Shown: positions 8,549 to 17,061, counted from the stretch's first letter. The stretch is 64,000 bases of DNA from Streptomyces nojiriensis (GCF_017639205.1 NZ_CP071139.1:4098001-4162000); one strand, 5' to 3'. Notes: generated from the letters alone by a model not told the origin. Numbers and translations: made by a program.

Positions 8549-8744
8549 TCTTCGCGTTGTGGTTACATGGCGCACGTGTCGCGTGACGCCGCCTACTGAG
8601 ATGTGGGCCGGGCGGTGGTTGGGCAGGCACCTGTTGTTGAAGGACCGGGCCCATGGGCATGTACGCCACCGGCTACGGGTGATCTCCCTCGGTTGTTCCG
8701 CTGCCGTCGCACGCACGCACACACCGTGAGGAAGTCCACACTCC

Positions 8745-9587
8745 GTGTCATCGTTCAATCGCACCGTCATCGAAGAGTTCAGGGCGAACGCCGGCCAGGT
8801 CGGCGGGCCCTTCGAAGGTTCCGAGCTGATCCTGCTCACCACCACCGGCGCCAGGTCCGGGAAGCCGCACACCGTTCCGCTCGGGCTCGTCCGCGGGGAC
8901 GGGGGCGGGGAGCTGTTCGTCGTCGCGTCCGCCGCCGGGGCCGACCGGCATCCCGCCTGGTATCACAATCTGCTCGCGCGGCCCCTTGTGGAGGTCGAGA
9001 CCGGGACGCAGACGTACGAGGCCGTCGCCGTCCCCGCCCAAGGGGCGTGGCGGGAGGGGCTGTTCGCGCGGATCGTCCGCGCCGAGCCCGGGTACGGGGA
9101 GTACCAGGCGCGCACCCGGCGGGCGATCCCCGTCGTCGCGCTCCAGCGCACGCACGAGGTCCCGGCCCGGGAGGGCGGGATCGCCGGGAAGCTGCTCGAC
9201 GTGCACGGCTGGCTGCGGCGGCAGCTGGCCCTCGTGCGGGACCTCGCGCGCGAGGAGCCGCAGGGCGCCGGGGCGGCCTCGCTCGGGCTGCAACTGCGCC
9301 AGCACTGCCTCGCGTTCTGCCATTCGCTGGAGTTCCACCACCGGAGCGAGGACGCCGGCCTCTTCCCGTACCTGGAGCAACAGCATCCGCACATGCGGGA
9401 GTTCTTCCTCCGGGTCGGCGCCGAGCACCGCGTCATCGCACGGCTCCAGGAGGAGCTGGTACGCGCCCTGGACGCGCCCGGCCCCGGGTTCAGCGAGCGG
9501 GTGGAACGGATGAGCCGGGAGCTGGAAGCTCATCTCGACGGCGAGGAAGCGCAGTTGCTCCCGGTCCTGCGGGCCCTGGAAGCGTGA
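8745..9587 (+). CDS. F420-dependent nitroreductase-family domain fused to a hemerythrin domain
   Basis: This 280-residue protein joins two domains. Residues 1-140 match the deazaflavin (F420)-dependent Ddn-type split-barrel family: ILLTTTGARSGKPHTVPL, a glycine-rich FVVAS segment, HPAWYHNL near 75-82, and a C-terminal EYQARTRRAIPVV. Residues about 148-278 form a hemerythrin-like four-helix bundle with the expected histidine/acid ligands: DVHGWL, FCHSLEFHHRSEDAGLFPYL, EHRVIARL and HLDGEEAQLLPVL. The fusion suggests an oxygen- or redox-sensing switch attached to an F420H2-using reductase. The GTG at 8745 is used. The 3' end overlaps the convergent sensor-kinase gene by 98 bases. Substrate is unknown. 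Confidence 0.88.
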   Translation: MSSFNRTVIEEFRANAGQVGGPFEGSELILLTTTGARSGKPHTVPLGLVRGDGGGELFVVASAAGADRHPAWYHNLLARPLVEVETGTQTYEAVAVPAQGAWREGLFARIVRAEPGYGEYQARTRRAIPVVALQRTHEVPAREGGIAGKLLDVHGWLRRQLALVRDLAREEPQGAGAASLGLQLRQHCLAFCHSLEFHHRSEDAGLFPYLEQQHPHMREFFLRVGAEHRVIARLQEELVRALDAPGPGFSERVERMSRELEAHLDGEEAQLLPVLRALEA

Positions 9588-10860
9588 CGCGGGCCTCGGC
9601 GCCGCCCGCCTCCCGGTTGCGGAAGGTGAGGGTGGCGCCGAGGACCCGGGCCTGGGCGGCCGCGATGGTCAGGCCCAGCCCGTGGCCCTTGCTCGTGCCC
9701 TCCGTACGGAACCGCTGCGGTCCCGCGGTCAGCACGTACTCCGGATAGCCGGGGCCCGCGTCCGTCACGGTCAGGGTCCGCCCCTCGACCGTGAGCGTGA
9801 CCGGGGCCGCGCCGTGGCTGTGCGCGTTGGCGACGAGGTTGCCCAGGATCCGCTCCAGGCGCCGCCGGTCCGTTTCCACCCGTTCCCCCCGCAGGGATCC
9901 GCGCGAGCCGCGTACCTCGTGCACCTCCAGGGCCGTGTCGGTGCCCGAGGCGCGGATCGCGCGCGCCGCCAGGTCGGCCAGGTCGTACGAGTCCAGCTCC
10001 AGGCGTTCGCCGCGCGTCTCCAGCCGGGAGATCTCCAGGAGGTCCTCGGTCAGCGAGCGCATCGCCCGCACCCGGTCCCGTACGAGCTCGGCCGGGCGGC
10101 CCGGCGGCAGGAGCTCGGCGGCCGCGTTCAGGCCGGTCAGCGGGGTGCGGAGCTCGTGGGCGACGTCCGCCGTGAACCGCTGTTCCGCTTCGAGCTTGCC
10201 CTGCAGCGACGAGGCCATGGTGTCCAGGGCCCGGGAGACCGCCGCCACCTCGTCCTTGCTGCCCGTCCTGTCGTCGACGCGCGCGTCGAGGTCGCCGGCG
10301 CTGATCCGGCGGGCCACCTGCGCGGTCAGGTGCAGCCGCCGGGTGATCCGGGTGACGACGAGCGCGCCGATGAGGAGGGTGCCCCCGATGGCGAGCGCCG
10401 AGGAGCCGAGGATGGCCCGGTCCAGTTCGGCGATGGTCCGCTCACTGGCGCGGAAGTCCACGGAGACGGCGATCACGCTGCCGTGGGCGGCGGGTCCGGC
10501 CGCCCACATCACGGGCCGGTTCCGGTACCTGCCCACGGCCGTGCCGCGCCTGCCGCCGACCGCCAGGGCGCGCAGCTCCGGCGGCAGGCCCGCCGGGTCG
10601 ATGCCCTCGCCGCGCGGCATGCGCCCGCCGGTCTCGTAGGCCTCGATGGACCGTTCCAGCCGGGTCAGCGCCTTCTCGCGGGCCGCGCCCACGGTCTGGC
10701 GGGTCATGGCGCCGTGCACGAGGCAGCCCAGCAGTGCCGCGAGTCCGCAGCACATGAGGGTGATGAAGACCGTGGCCTTCCAGGTCAGGGTCGAGGTCCA
10801 GGCGGGCAGCCGCGGGCGCGGCCGCAGCCGCTCGTCGCGCTGCGTGTCGTTCATGGTCAC
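9490..10860 (-). CDS. Orphan membrane sensor histidine kinase
   Basis: This 456-residue kinase has transmembrane helices near 28-50 and 150-172 flanking an extracytoplasmic sensor of about 100 residues, then a HAMP linker (about 173-228). The phosphoacceptor H-box is ADVAHELRTPLT with H235, and the HATPase region has NLVANAHSHG, DAGPG and KGHGLGLTIA. It should autophosphorylate H235 and pass phosphate to a response regulator, but no regulator gene is adjacent on either side, so the partner is unknown. The last ~30 residues are Pro/Ala/Arg-rich and overlap the convergent gene by 98 bases. ATG at 10858-10860 or the ATG two codons later could be used. A phased 10-bp repeat array lies upstream. 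Confidence 0.88.
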   Translation of the reverse strand: MTMNDTQRDERLRPRPRLPAWTSTLTWKATVFITLMCCGLAALLGCLVHGAMTRQTVGAAREKALTRLERSIEAYETGGRMPRGEGIDPAGLPPELRALAVGGRRGTAVGRYRNRPVMWAAGPAAHGSVIAVSVDFRASERTIAELDRAILGSSALAIGGTLLIGALVVTRITRRLHLTAQVARRISAGDLDARVDDRTGSKDEVAAVSRALDTMASSLQGKLEAEQRFTADVAHELRTPLTGLNAAAELLPPGRPAELVRDRVRAMRSLTEDLLEISRLETRGERLELDSYDLADLAARAIRASGTDTALEVHEVRGSRGSLRGERVETDRRRLERILGNLVANAHSHGAAPVTLTVEGRTLTVTDAGPGYPEYVLTAGPQRFRTEGTSKGHGLGLTIAAAQARVLGATLTFRNREAGGAEARVTLPGPAGPGATALPRRRDELPAPGSSVPPAR

Positions 10861-10930
10861 GTCACGGTAATGCGCGAGCCCCGGAGGGTGAGCGGCGGTA
10901 TTCGGCCGGATCGCACCGGCTCAGGCCGAA

Positions 10931-10980
10931 TCGCGACGGATCACGACGGATCACGACGGATCACGACGGATCGCGACCGA
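10931..10980. repeat. Tandem 10-bp repeat array upstream of the sensor kinase gene
   Basis: Five consecutive decamers occur here: TCGCGACGGA, then TCACGACGGA three times, then TCGCGACCGA. A partial sixth copy starts at 10981. Another related half (GGATCGCACCGG) lies just to the left. The array starts 71 bases upstream of the kinase start codon. The period of one helical turn puts every copy on the same face of the DNA. Confidence 0.85.
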
Positions 10981-11012
10981 TCACGGCACCGGCCGCCGCG
11001 CCGGGCGCACGA

Positions 11013-11041
11013 AGCCCTTCCGGCCCGCGGCCGAAAGGGCT
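11013..11041 (-). terminator. Hairpin terminator of the 67-residue protein gene
   Basis: AGCCCTTCCGGC (11013-11024) pairs with GCCGAAAGGGCT (11030-11041) with one mismatch and a five-base loop. It lies 13 bases beyond the stop of the minus-strand small gene. Confidence 0.6.
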
Positions 11042-11053
11042 GTGCCATCACGG

Positions 11054-11257
11054 TCAGCTCAGTCCACTGCTGCGTTCGCCGATACGGTCGCCCTGCGGAG
11101 TGCCGGCCCGCTTGAGCGCGGCCTTCGTGTGCAGTCCGCCCTTGACCTTGCTCCGTACCGGACCACTGAAGCCGTGTCCCGGGGCGCGCGGCGGTTGCGC
11201 CTGCTCCTGCGCCTTCGCGATGGCCGCCCGGACATCCCGCTTCTGCTCTTTGTTCAT
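11054..11257 (-). CDS. Small basic hypothetical protein
   Basis: This 67-residue product starts MNKEQKRDVRAAIAKAQEQ, a strongly charged helix, and continues with Gly/Pro/Lys-rich sequence containing GFSGPVRSKVKGGL. I chose the ATG at 11255-11257 because GAAGGAG stands 11 bases upstream. An earlier in-frame ATG at 11284 would include this ribosome site in the coding part. The function is unknown; the lysine/arginine content is compatible with nucleic-acid or ribosome binding but proves nothing. A hairpin terminator follows, so it is a single-gene transcript. It has steady Streptomyces codon bias, which argues that it is real. Confidence 0.6.
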   Translation of the reverse strand: MNKEQKRDVRAAIAKAQEQAQPPRAPGHGFSGPVRSKVKGGLHTKAALKRAGTPQGDRIGERSSGLS

Positions 11258-11369
11258 CCCGTCGTCAACTCCTTCGGGAAGCACCCAATCGGACTACTGG
11301 GATCGTATGCACATATACGGACCAACGCACCCGGACCGATGTGTAAAGAATTCCGATCAAGAGCCCCGA

Positions 11370-13289
11370 TCAGGGACGCGGCGGAGCGGGACGCTTCGGC
11401 TGGCCCAGCGTCTGGTGCACCAGGTCCTCCGGGCAGGGCGTCCCCCGCGGCAGCTGGTACTTCGCCGCCACCCGGTACTCCCCCGGCGCCGGTGCCAGCA
11501 GCTCCGTCCACACGTCCCCGGTCTCGTCCGGAGCGGCCTTGAAGAGGCATCCCGCCGTGTTCGCGTACTGCTTGCGCAGCGCGCCGCCCTCCCCGCTCCC
11601 GCCCCGCGCCTTCGAGGCGAAGGTCTCCTGCGGCGGCGGTACGGGCTTGCCCGCCGCGTCCACCAGCCCCAGCCACGGAGAGTGCGGGATCCGCACCAGC
11701 ACCCGTCCGGGCTGCTTCACGTCGACGACCAGCTGGTCGGCGCTCGCCCGCACCACGGTCGCCGGTCCGGCCACCAGGTCGGTGGGCTCGTCGACCTTGA
11801 AGAGCTGCCAGTTCGCGTCGCCCCACACCTGCTGGAGGTACGGGAGCCCCTCGCGCACCAGCTTCGCCTCGTCCTCCCCGCCCGAGTCGGGCTTGTCGGC
11901 GGGCAGCACGACGTAGTGCACGGCCCAGCGCTCCAGCCAGCCCCGGTAGCTGTCGGCGGTGAGGCTGTCGTCGTAGAAGAGCGGGTTGCGCTCCAGGTCG
12001 GCCTGCCGGTTCCAGCCGCGCGCGAGGTTCACGTACGAGGGGAAGGCGGAGGACTCCCGGTGGCTGCTGGCCGGGACCACCTCGACCCGGCCGCGGTCGG
12101 CGCCCGCCTTCTGCAGCTGGTCGACGAGCGGGGCCAGCTCCCGGCTCCAGGCGGCCAGCGGGGTGGTGCGGACGATGTCGGTGACGCTGTTGGTGGTGAT
12201 CCAGGCGTTGAGCCCGACGAAGGCCAGCAGGACCGCGTACCAGCGCCGCGAGCGCGGGAGCTCGTACGGGAGGGCCGCGAGCAGCGCGACCCCGCCGAAC
12301 AGCATCACCAGGCGGGTGACGTTCGAGCCGACCTGGGAGTCGATCACCCAGGTGAGGAAGACGCCGAGGGCGTAGACGGCCGAGGCGATCCGGACGGTCT
12401 TCCACCGCCTCGGTACGAGGAACAGGATCAGCAGCCCGAACACGAACGGCAGCCCGGCCGAGCCGATCTTCATCGGCTGCGTCCCGGAGAACGGGAACAG
12501 CCACGCCGACAGCCCCACCACGGCCACCGGGGCCAGCCCCAGCGCGTACGCGCCCGGGCGGCGCCCGCTCAGGAACAGCGCGGCCGCGATCACTCCGAGG
12601 AAGAGCCCGGCGACGGGGCTGGCGGCGGTCGCGAGACCGGCCAGCGGGGCCGCCACCGCGGCCTTGGCCCAGCGCCGCTCCGCCCACTTGCGGGGCCAGC
12701 AGAAGACGGCGGCGACGGCGCCGAGCGCGAACATCACGCCGAGGCCGAAGGTGACACGGCCCGAGAGGGCGTTGCAGAGCAGCCCGTAGACCCCGGCCAG
12801 GGCGGGCCACAGGGGCTCGCGTACGGCCCCGCGGCAGCGGGTCAGGATCAGTGCGAGCAGCCCCGCCGAGACGGTGCCGGCGATCATCATCGTGGTCCGG
12901 ACGCCGAGCATGTGCATGAGGTACGGCGAGACCACGCTGTACGAGACGGGGTGCATGCCGCCGTACCAGGCGAGGTTGTACGCCGAGTCGGGATGGCGGC
13001 CGACGAACTCGGCCCAGGCGTCCTGGGCGGCCAGGTCGCCGCCGCTGTTGGCGAAGCTGAAGAACCAGACGACGTGCAGCAGCCCGGCCAGGACGGTGGC
13101 GACGACCACCGGGTGGCGCCGGGCCCCGTCGAGAACGGCGGCGAGCGGGCCGCGGGGCGGCCGTATGCCTTCGGGCGTGGAACGTGCCGCAGAGGTGGCG
13201 GGCGCGGCGGGCGCGGACACCCCGGAAGCAGCGCCGTCGGCCGACGGGACCGCCTCCTGGCGCCGGCCCTGCTGCTCAGCGGTGGTCAC
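11370..13289 (-). CDS. Large polytopic membrane protein, GT-C glycosyltransferase-like
   Basis: This 639-residue protein starts at GTG 13289, with GGGGAG seven bases upstream; the longer open frame has no ribosome site. After a 60-residue Ala/Pro-rich cytoplasmic tail there are about ten hydrophobic helices between residues 70 and 390, with FSFANSGGDLAAQDAWAEF after the first, a position where GT-C glycosyltransferases carry acidic catalytic residues. The C-terminal ~230 residues (LAPLVDQLQKAG...) form a soluble extracytoplasmic domain with YVNLARGWNRQ and WAVHYVVLP, as in arabinosyl- and mannosyltransferase-like proteins. It probably acts in cell-envelope glycan assembly. Databases may label such proteins MFS transporters; the architecture argues against that. 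The D,D-carboxypeptidase gene lies upstream on the same strand. Confidence 0.65.
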   Translation of the reverse strand: MTTAEQQGRRQEAVPSADGAASGVSAPAAPATSAARSTPEGIRPPRGPLAAVLDGARRHPVVVATVLAGLLHVVWFFSFANSGGDLAAQDAWAEFVGRHPDSAYNLAWYGGMHPVSYSVVSPYLMHMLGVRTTMMIAGTVSAGLLALILTRCRGAVREPLWPALAGVYGLLCNALSGRVTFGLGVMFALGAVAAVFCWPRKWAERRWAKAAVAAPLAGLATAASPVAGLFLGVIAAALFLSGRRPGAYALGLAPVAVVGLSAWLFPFSGTQPMKIGSAGLPFVFGLLILFLVPRRWKTVRIASAVYALGVFLTWVIDSQVGSNVTRLVMLFGGVALLAALPYELPRSRRWYAVLLAFVGLNAWITTNSVTDIVRTTPLAAWSRELAPLVDQLQKAGADRGRVEVVPASSHRESSAFPSYVNLARGWNRQADLERNPLFYDDSLTADSYRGWLERWAVHYVVLPADKPDSGGEDEAKLVREGLPYLQQVWGDANWQLFKVDEPTDLVAGPATVVRASADQLVVDVKQPGRVLVRIPHSPWLGLVDAAGKPVPPPQETFASKARGGSGEGGALRKQYANTAGCLFKAAPDETGDVWTELLAPAPGEYRVAAKYQLPRGTPCPEDLVHQTLGQPKRPAPPRP

Positions 13290-13343
13290 TGCCGCACTCC
13301 CCAACCCATGAGTCCACGAACTTCCCTGGGGCCTAGACGCGGC

Positions 13344-13373
13344 CCGGCGCCCCGGGGTTGCCCGGGGCGCCGG
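13344..13373 (-). terminator. Strong hairpin terminator of the carboxypeptidase gene
   Basis: A perfect 13-bp stem: 13344-13356 pairs with 13361-13373 around a four-base loop. It lies 21 bases beyond the minus-strand carboxypeptidase stop and upstream of the next gene's GTG. Confidence 0.75.
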
Positions 13374-13393
13374 AACCACGCTCTCACCGGATG

Positions 13394-15979
13394 TCAGCCG
13401 ACGCGCGTCAGCTTGCTGCCGATGCTCGGCGCCGCGAGGTCGCTCTTCAGCGCCACCGGCACCTTCACCTGGCTCGCGCCCTCGCCGACGGTCAGCACAC
13501 CGACCTCGGTCCCGGCCTTCGCCGTCTGCGGCATCTTCGCGCCGCCGTCCGCGAGCTTGACGTCGACGGTCAGCGAGGCCCAGCCGACCGCCTGCACGTC
13601 GGCGGTGGCCACGACGGGCGTCCGGCCGCCGAGACCGTCGTCGACGTAGCCCACGACCTCACCCTTCTTCACGACGGTCGCGCCGTCGAGTGCCTTCTGG
13701 GTGGCGACCATCAGCTCCTTGCTCGCGGCGAGCACGGTGTCGATGATCGCCGGCTTGTGCTGGCCGAGGACGGCTCCGACGATCAGCTGGTTGGTGTTGC
13801 CGACCTTCTTCTGCGCGGCGAAGAGGAGGTTTCCGCCCGCCTTCGTCGTCGTACCGGTCTTGATGCCGAGCGCGCCGCTGGGTCCGGTCAGGCCGTTCCA
13901 GTTCCGCCAGCTCTTGCCGGACGGGTCGACCCAGTTCGGCTTCTTGGTGATGTCGAGCAGCGTCTCGATCTCGACCAGCTTCAGGCCCAGCTTGACCTGG
14001 TCCTCGGCGGTGCTGACCGTGGTCGCGTCCAGACCCGAGGGGTCCGTGTACGTCGTGTTGGTCATGCCGAGTTCCTTGGCGGTGTCGTTCATCTTCTTGA
14101 CGAACGCCTCCTGCGACCCGGAGTCCCAGCGCGCGAGCAGCCGCGCGATGTTGTTGGCCGACGGGATCATGAGTGCGGCGATCGCGTCGTACTCCGAGAT
14201 CTTGTCGCCCTCCTTGACCGTGTCGAGGGTGGACTCGTTGTCGGTCGAGTTGTTCTTCTTGCCCTCGGTCTCGGCCGTCTTGTCGACGTCGATCATCTGG
14301 CCCTGGTCACCCTTCTTTATGGGGTGGTCGCGCAGGATGATGTACGCCGTCATCGACTTGGTGACGCTCGCGATCGGGACCGGCTTCTGCTCGCCGGACT
14401 GGCCGAGCGTGCCGAGGCCGGCGGCCGCCATGTACGCCTGCCCCTCGGTGGGCCACGGCAGCTGGGGCTTGGTGCCCTCGAAGGTGTACGAGGACTTCCC
14501 GTTCATGACGAGCTTCGGCTCGGGCAGCGGGCGCACCAGCTGCACGACGGCCAGGATGACCACCAGGAGCGCGACGAGCGGCGCGTAGATCTTGACCCGC
14601 CGGATGGCGGTGCGCATCGGGCTCGGCGGCGGGGGCGGGTTGTTCGTGAGGTCCGCGAGCATGTCGAGCGGCGGCTTGGGCGGCAGCGGCTGCTGCGTGG
14701 TCCGCTCGGAGTGGTCGAGCCGCGCGGCGGCGGGCGGAACCGGAACCTTCGGCCGCGGCCCGGACGTAGGCGTGGGCGTGGCCGGGGGCGCGATGCCCTC
14801 CGGGCGCAGCGGCACGAAGGTGCTGCCCTTGGGCTGCTCGGCCGCGGGCCTGGCGTCGGCGGGCTTGGGCTCGGCGGGCTTGGGCTCGGCGGGCTTGGCG
14901 GCGGGCGCGGCCGCGGTCGGCTTGGCGGCGAGCCTGGCCTCTGCCGGCTTGGCCAGGTTCGGCCTGGCGGCGGCGGGCTTGGCGGGGGCCGGCTTCGGGG
15001 CCTCCGGCTCGGCCGCGTCCACCTTCGGGACACGGAAGACGGCGGTGCGCTCGCTGTCCGCGGGCTCCTCGGCCTTCGGCTTCGCGGCGGCGGGCTTCGA
15101 CCCAGCGGCCGGAGTCGAAGCGGAAGCCGGCTTCACGGCGCGGAACACCGCGGTGCGCTCGCTGTCCGCGGGCTCCTCGGCGACCGGCTTCACGGCCGCG
15201 GGCTTCGGCGGCTCCGCGGCGGGGGCCGAAACGGAATCGGTCTTGAAGGCGCGGAACACGGCGGTGCGCTCACTGTCCGCGGGTTCTTCGGCCTTCGGCG
15301 GCTCGGCCGCGGGCTTCGGCTTGGCGGGCTGGAAGGCACGGAAGACCGCGGTGCGCTCGCTGTCCGCGGGCTCCTCGGCCTTCGGCTTCGCGGCCGCGGG
15401 CTTCGGCTCAGCGGCCGGAGCCGGGGCAGCGGGCGCCGCGGAGGCACTGGAATCGGAATCGGAGTCCGGCGCTTCGGTACGGGCATCCGGCGTGCCGGAC
15501 CCGACGGCGTCGGGCTCGTCCGCGTTCGCCTCGTCGTCCACCGAACCGGAATCTTCGGCTTCGCCCGTTGCGGCGTCACCGGCGGCATCGTCGTCGGCAT
15601 TGGCGTCGTCGGCATCGCCGGCGTTGGCGACCCATGCCGCCACCGCATCCCGCAGCGGGTCCCGCTCACCGGCTCCGGCCGCGGACCCGGACTCGGCTCC
15701 GGACTCGGCTCCGGACTCGGCTCCGGACTCGGCTCCGGACTCGGCTCCGGACTCGGCTCCGGACTCGGCTCCGGACTCGGCATCGACATCGGCATCGACA
15801 TCGGCATCGGCCTGGACGTCGACGCCGGCACCGCCGCCGGTCTCGCCGGCACGGGCGGCCGCGCCGCTCTCGGGATCGCGCGGCCGGAACACGGACAGCC
15901 TCGGATCACGCTCCGCGGACGACTCCGCCGCCCCCGGCGCTCCTTCATCTACCGACTTGTCGGGGGACTCGCCCGCCAC
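13394..15979 (-). CDS. D-alanyl-D-alanine carboxypeptidase with long repetitive cytoplasmic tail
   Basis: This 861-residue protein starts at GTG 15979, preceded at four bases by GGAGGAGG. Residues 1-460 are a disordered Ala/Pro/Glu tail. A single transmembrane helix follows at about 463-485. The outer catalytic domain belongs to the PBP5-like S11 peptidase family, with SVTK (S538, K541), SAN at 607-609 and KTGTT from K707. It removes the terminal D-Ala of peptidoglycan stem peptides. The tail holds a 12-bp DNA repeat giving ESGA units, and four copies of EEPADSERTAVFR near residues 205, 236, 275 and 311; DPRLSVFR near the N-terminus and DHSERTTQ before the membrane are related. These may be phosphorylation/FHA docking sites. 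Gene order next to a DUF5753/DUF397 pair resembles S. coelicolor SCO4439-4442. Confidence 0.92.
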   Translation of the reverse strand: MAGESPDKSVDEGAPGAAESSAERDPRLSVFRPRDPESGAAARAGETGGGAGVDVQADADVDADVDAESGAESGAESGAESGAESGAESGAESGAESGSAAGAGERDPLRDAVAAWVANAGDADDANADDDAAGDAATGEAEDSGSVDDEANADEPDAVGSGTPDARTEAPDSDSDSSASAAPAAPAPAAEPKPAAAKPKAEEPADSERTAVFRAFQPAKPKPAAEPPKAEEPADSERTAVFRAFKTDSVSAPAAEPPKPAAVKPVAEEPADSERTAVFRAVKPASASTPAAGSKPAAAKPKAEEPADSERTAVFRVPKVDAAEPEAPKPAPAKPAAARPNLAKPAEARLAAKPTAAAPAAKPAEPKPAEPKPADARPAAEQPKGSTFVPLRPEGIAPPATPTPTSGPRPKVPVPPAAARLDHSERTTQQPLPPKPPLDMLADLTNNPPPPPSPMRTAIRRVKIYAPLVALLVVILAVVQLVRPLPEPKLVMNGKSSYTFEGTKPQLPWPTEGQAYMAAAGLGTLGQSGEQKPVPIASVTKSMTAYIILRDHPIKKGDQGQMIDVDKTAETEGKKNNSTDNESTLDTVKEGDKISEYDAIAALMIPSANNIARLLARWDSGSQEAFVKKMNDTAKELGMTNTTYTDPSGLDATTVSTAEDQVKLGLKLVEIETLLDITKKPNWVDPSGKSWRNWNGLTGPSGALGIKTGTTTKAGGNLLFAAQKKVGNTNQLIVGAVLGQHKPAIIDTVLAASKELMVATQKALDGATVVKKGEVVGYVDDGLGGRTPVVATADVQAVGWASLTVDVKLADGGAKMPQTAKAGTEVGVLTVGEGASQVKVPVALKSDLAAPSIGSKLTRVG
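15690..15780. repeat. 12-bp tandem repeat inside the carboxypeptidase gene
   Basis: GACTCGGCTCCG is repeated head-to-tail about 7.5 times with no mismatch. It encodes seven ESGA units plus one ESGS on the minus strand. Adjacent bases to 15813 form a second, related repeat encoding alternating Asp-Ala/Asp-Val. The unit is a multiple of three, so copy number can vary without frameshift. Confidence 0.95.
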
Positions 15980-16165
15980 CGTTCCTCCTCCATCGCCGCC
16001 ACGTCCGGCTGTCCGAATGTCTAACAGTGTCCCGTCTCGGGAGCATCGCCCCCGTGCTAGACGAGAACGACATAGCTGCGGGTTCCCCCACAAAGCGGCC
16101 ACGCGCTCTCGACAGATGAATGTGAGAGGCGTCACCCTGTCACTCATCCACGCGGGGAGGCATGG

Positions 16166-16900
16166 ATGGGCAGGAGCCGCAGAACAATTCCGGAGGAGCT
16201 TCTGCTGCTCGCCTTGGACCCGGCCACGGGTACCACGGCGCAGCCGCAGTCGCTCGACCTCGGCCTGGCCGGGGCACAGCTAGTGGAGCTGGCTCTGGCA
16301 GGACGGATAGCCCCTGATGGGGATCGTATCGCCGTGGTGATGCCACGGCCGACAGGAGATCCGACTCTGGACTCCGCACTGGAACTGCTGCGCAGGCGCG
16401 GCAGCCCGGTACGGGCCGTCCACTGGATCGGCGGACCCCGACTGGGGCTCCGTCAGATTTACCTCGCCCATCTGGAGCGCTGCGGCATGGTCCATGCCGT
16501 CGCGGGACAGATGTGCGGTGTGCTTCCGACGACTCGCTACCAGGCGACGGACACGGAGATCAGCCGGGAGATCCGAGCCCGGCTCGACAGTGCGATCCGC
16601 ACCGGCGTACCGCCGGACCCGCGGACCGCGGCGCTCGCCGCACTGGCCCACGCGGTCGGACTCGGCAAGCACCTGTACCCCGGCAACGAGGGGCGGTCGT
16701 CCAGGTCCCGGCTGCGGGACCTGATCCGGCACGACCCGATGGGCGGACTCGTGGCGCATGCCGTGATGGACGTCCAGAACGGTGTGGCCGCACAGCCACG
16801 CCGTGACCGCGCACCCGCACCGCCGGCCCGGGCCACGGCGAGCAGCGTTCCGCTGCAGCCGCGCCGGACGGGCGCGATGGCCCGCGCGGCCGTGCACTGA
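16166..16900 (+). CDS. GOLPH3/VPS74-family (GPP34) protein
   Basis: This 244-residue protein matches the bacterial branch of the Golgi phosphoprotein 3 family: TIPEELLLLALDPATG at the start, GLAGAQLVELALAGRI, a central D-LD-ALELL helix, and KHLYPGNEGRSSRSRLRDL near 170-190, followed by the variable Arg/Pro-rich tail. Eukaryotic members bind phosphatidylinositol-4-phosphate on Golgi membranes. The role of the actinobacterial proteins is not settled, but membrane-lipid association is plausible. It is divergent from the carboxypeptidase gene, with 186 bases between them, and is followed by a 19-bp repeat tract and a strong terminator, so it is monocistronic. Confidence 0.85.
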   Translation: MGRSRRTIPEELLLLALDPATGTTAQPQSLDLGLAGAQLVELALAGRIAPDGDRIAVVMPRPTGDPTLDSALELLRRRGSPVRAVHWIGGPRLGLRQIYLAHLERCGMVHAVAGQMCGVLPTTRYQATDTEISREIRARLDSAIRTGVPPDPRTAALAALAHAVGLGKHLYPGNEGRSSRSRLRDLIRHDPMGGLVAHAVMDVQNGVAAQPRRDRAPAPPARATASSVPLQPRRTGAMARAAVH

Positions 16901-16990
16901 TCCACCCCGTTCCACGCGATCCACCCCGTTCCACCCGATCCACCCTTGTTCCACCCCCGATCCACCCGATCACCCGTTCCACCCGCTTCA
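16901..16990. repeat. Imperfect ~19-bp tandem repeats after the GPP34 gene
   Basis: TCCACCCCGTTCCACGCGA (16901-16919) is followed by TCCACCCCGTTCCACCCGA (16920-16938), then progressively degenerate copies to about 16990. The first copy begins one base after the stop codon. Between here and 17061 nothing else is evident; the first DUF5753 regulator starts at 17223. Confidence 0.8.
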
Positions 16991-17061
16991 TCGCACCACC
17001 ATCGCAACGCCACCGCCCTGACCGACGTCCGCGAGGACCAGGTCGGTTCGGGAGCCGCCAG

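Noticed and set aside
10931..10980. Tandem decamers as a CRISPR array
   Set aside because: There are no spacers; units are contiguous and only 10 bases long.
13358..16024. Plus-strand frame with Leu-Gly-Ser-Gly repeats
   Set aside because: Produced by the 12-bp repeat of the carboxypeptidase gene read on the wrong strand; real motifs are on the minus strand.
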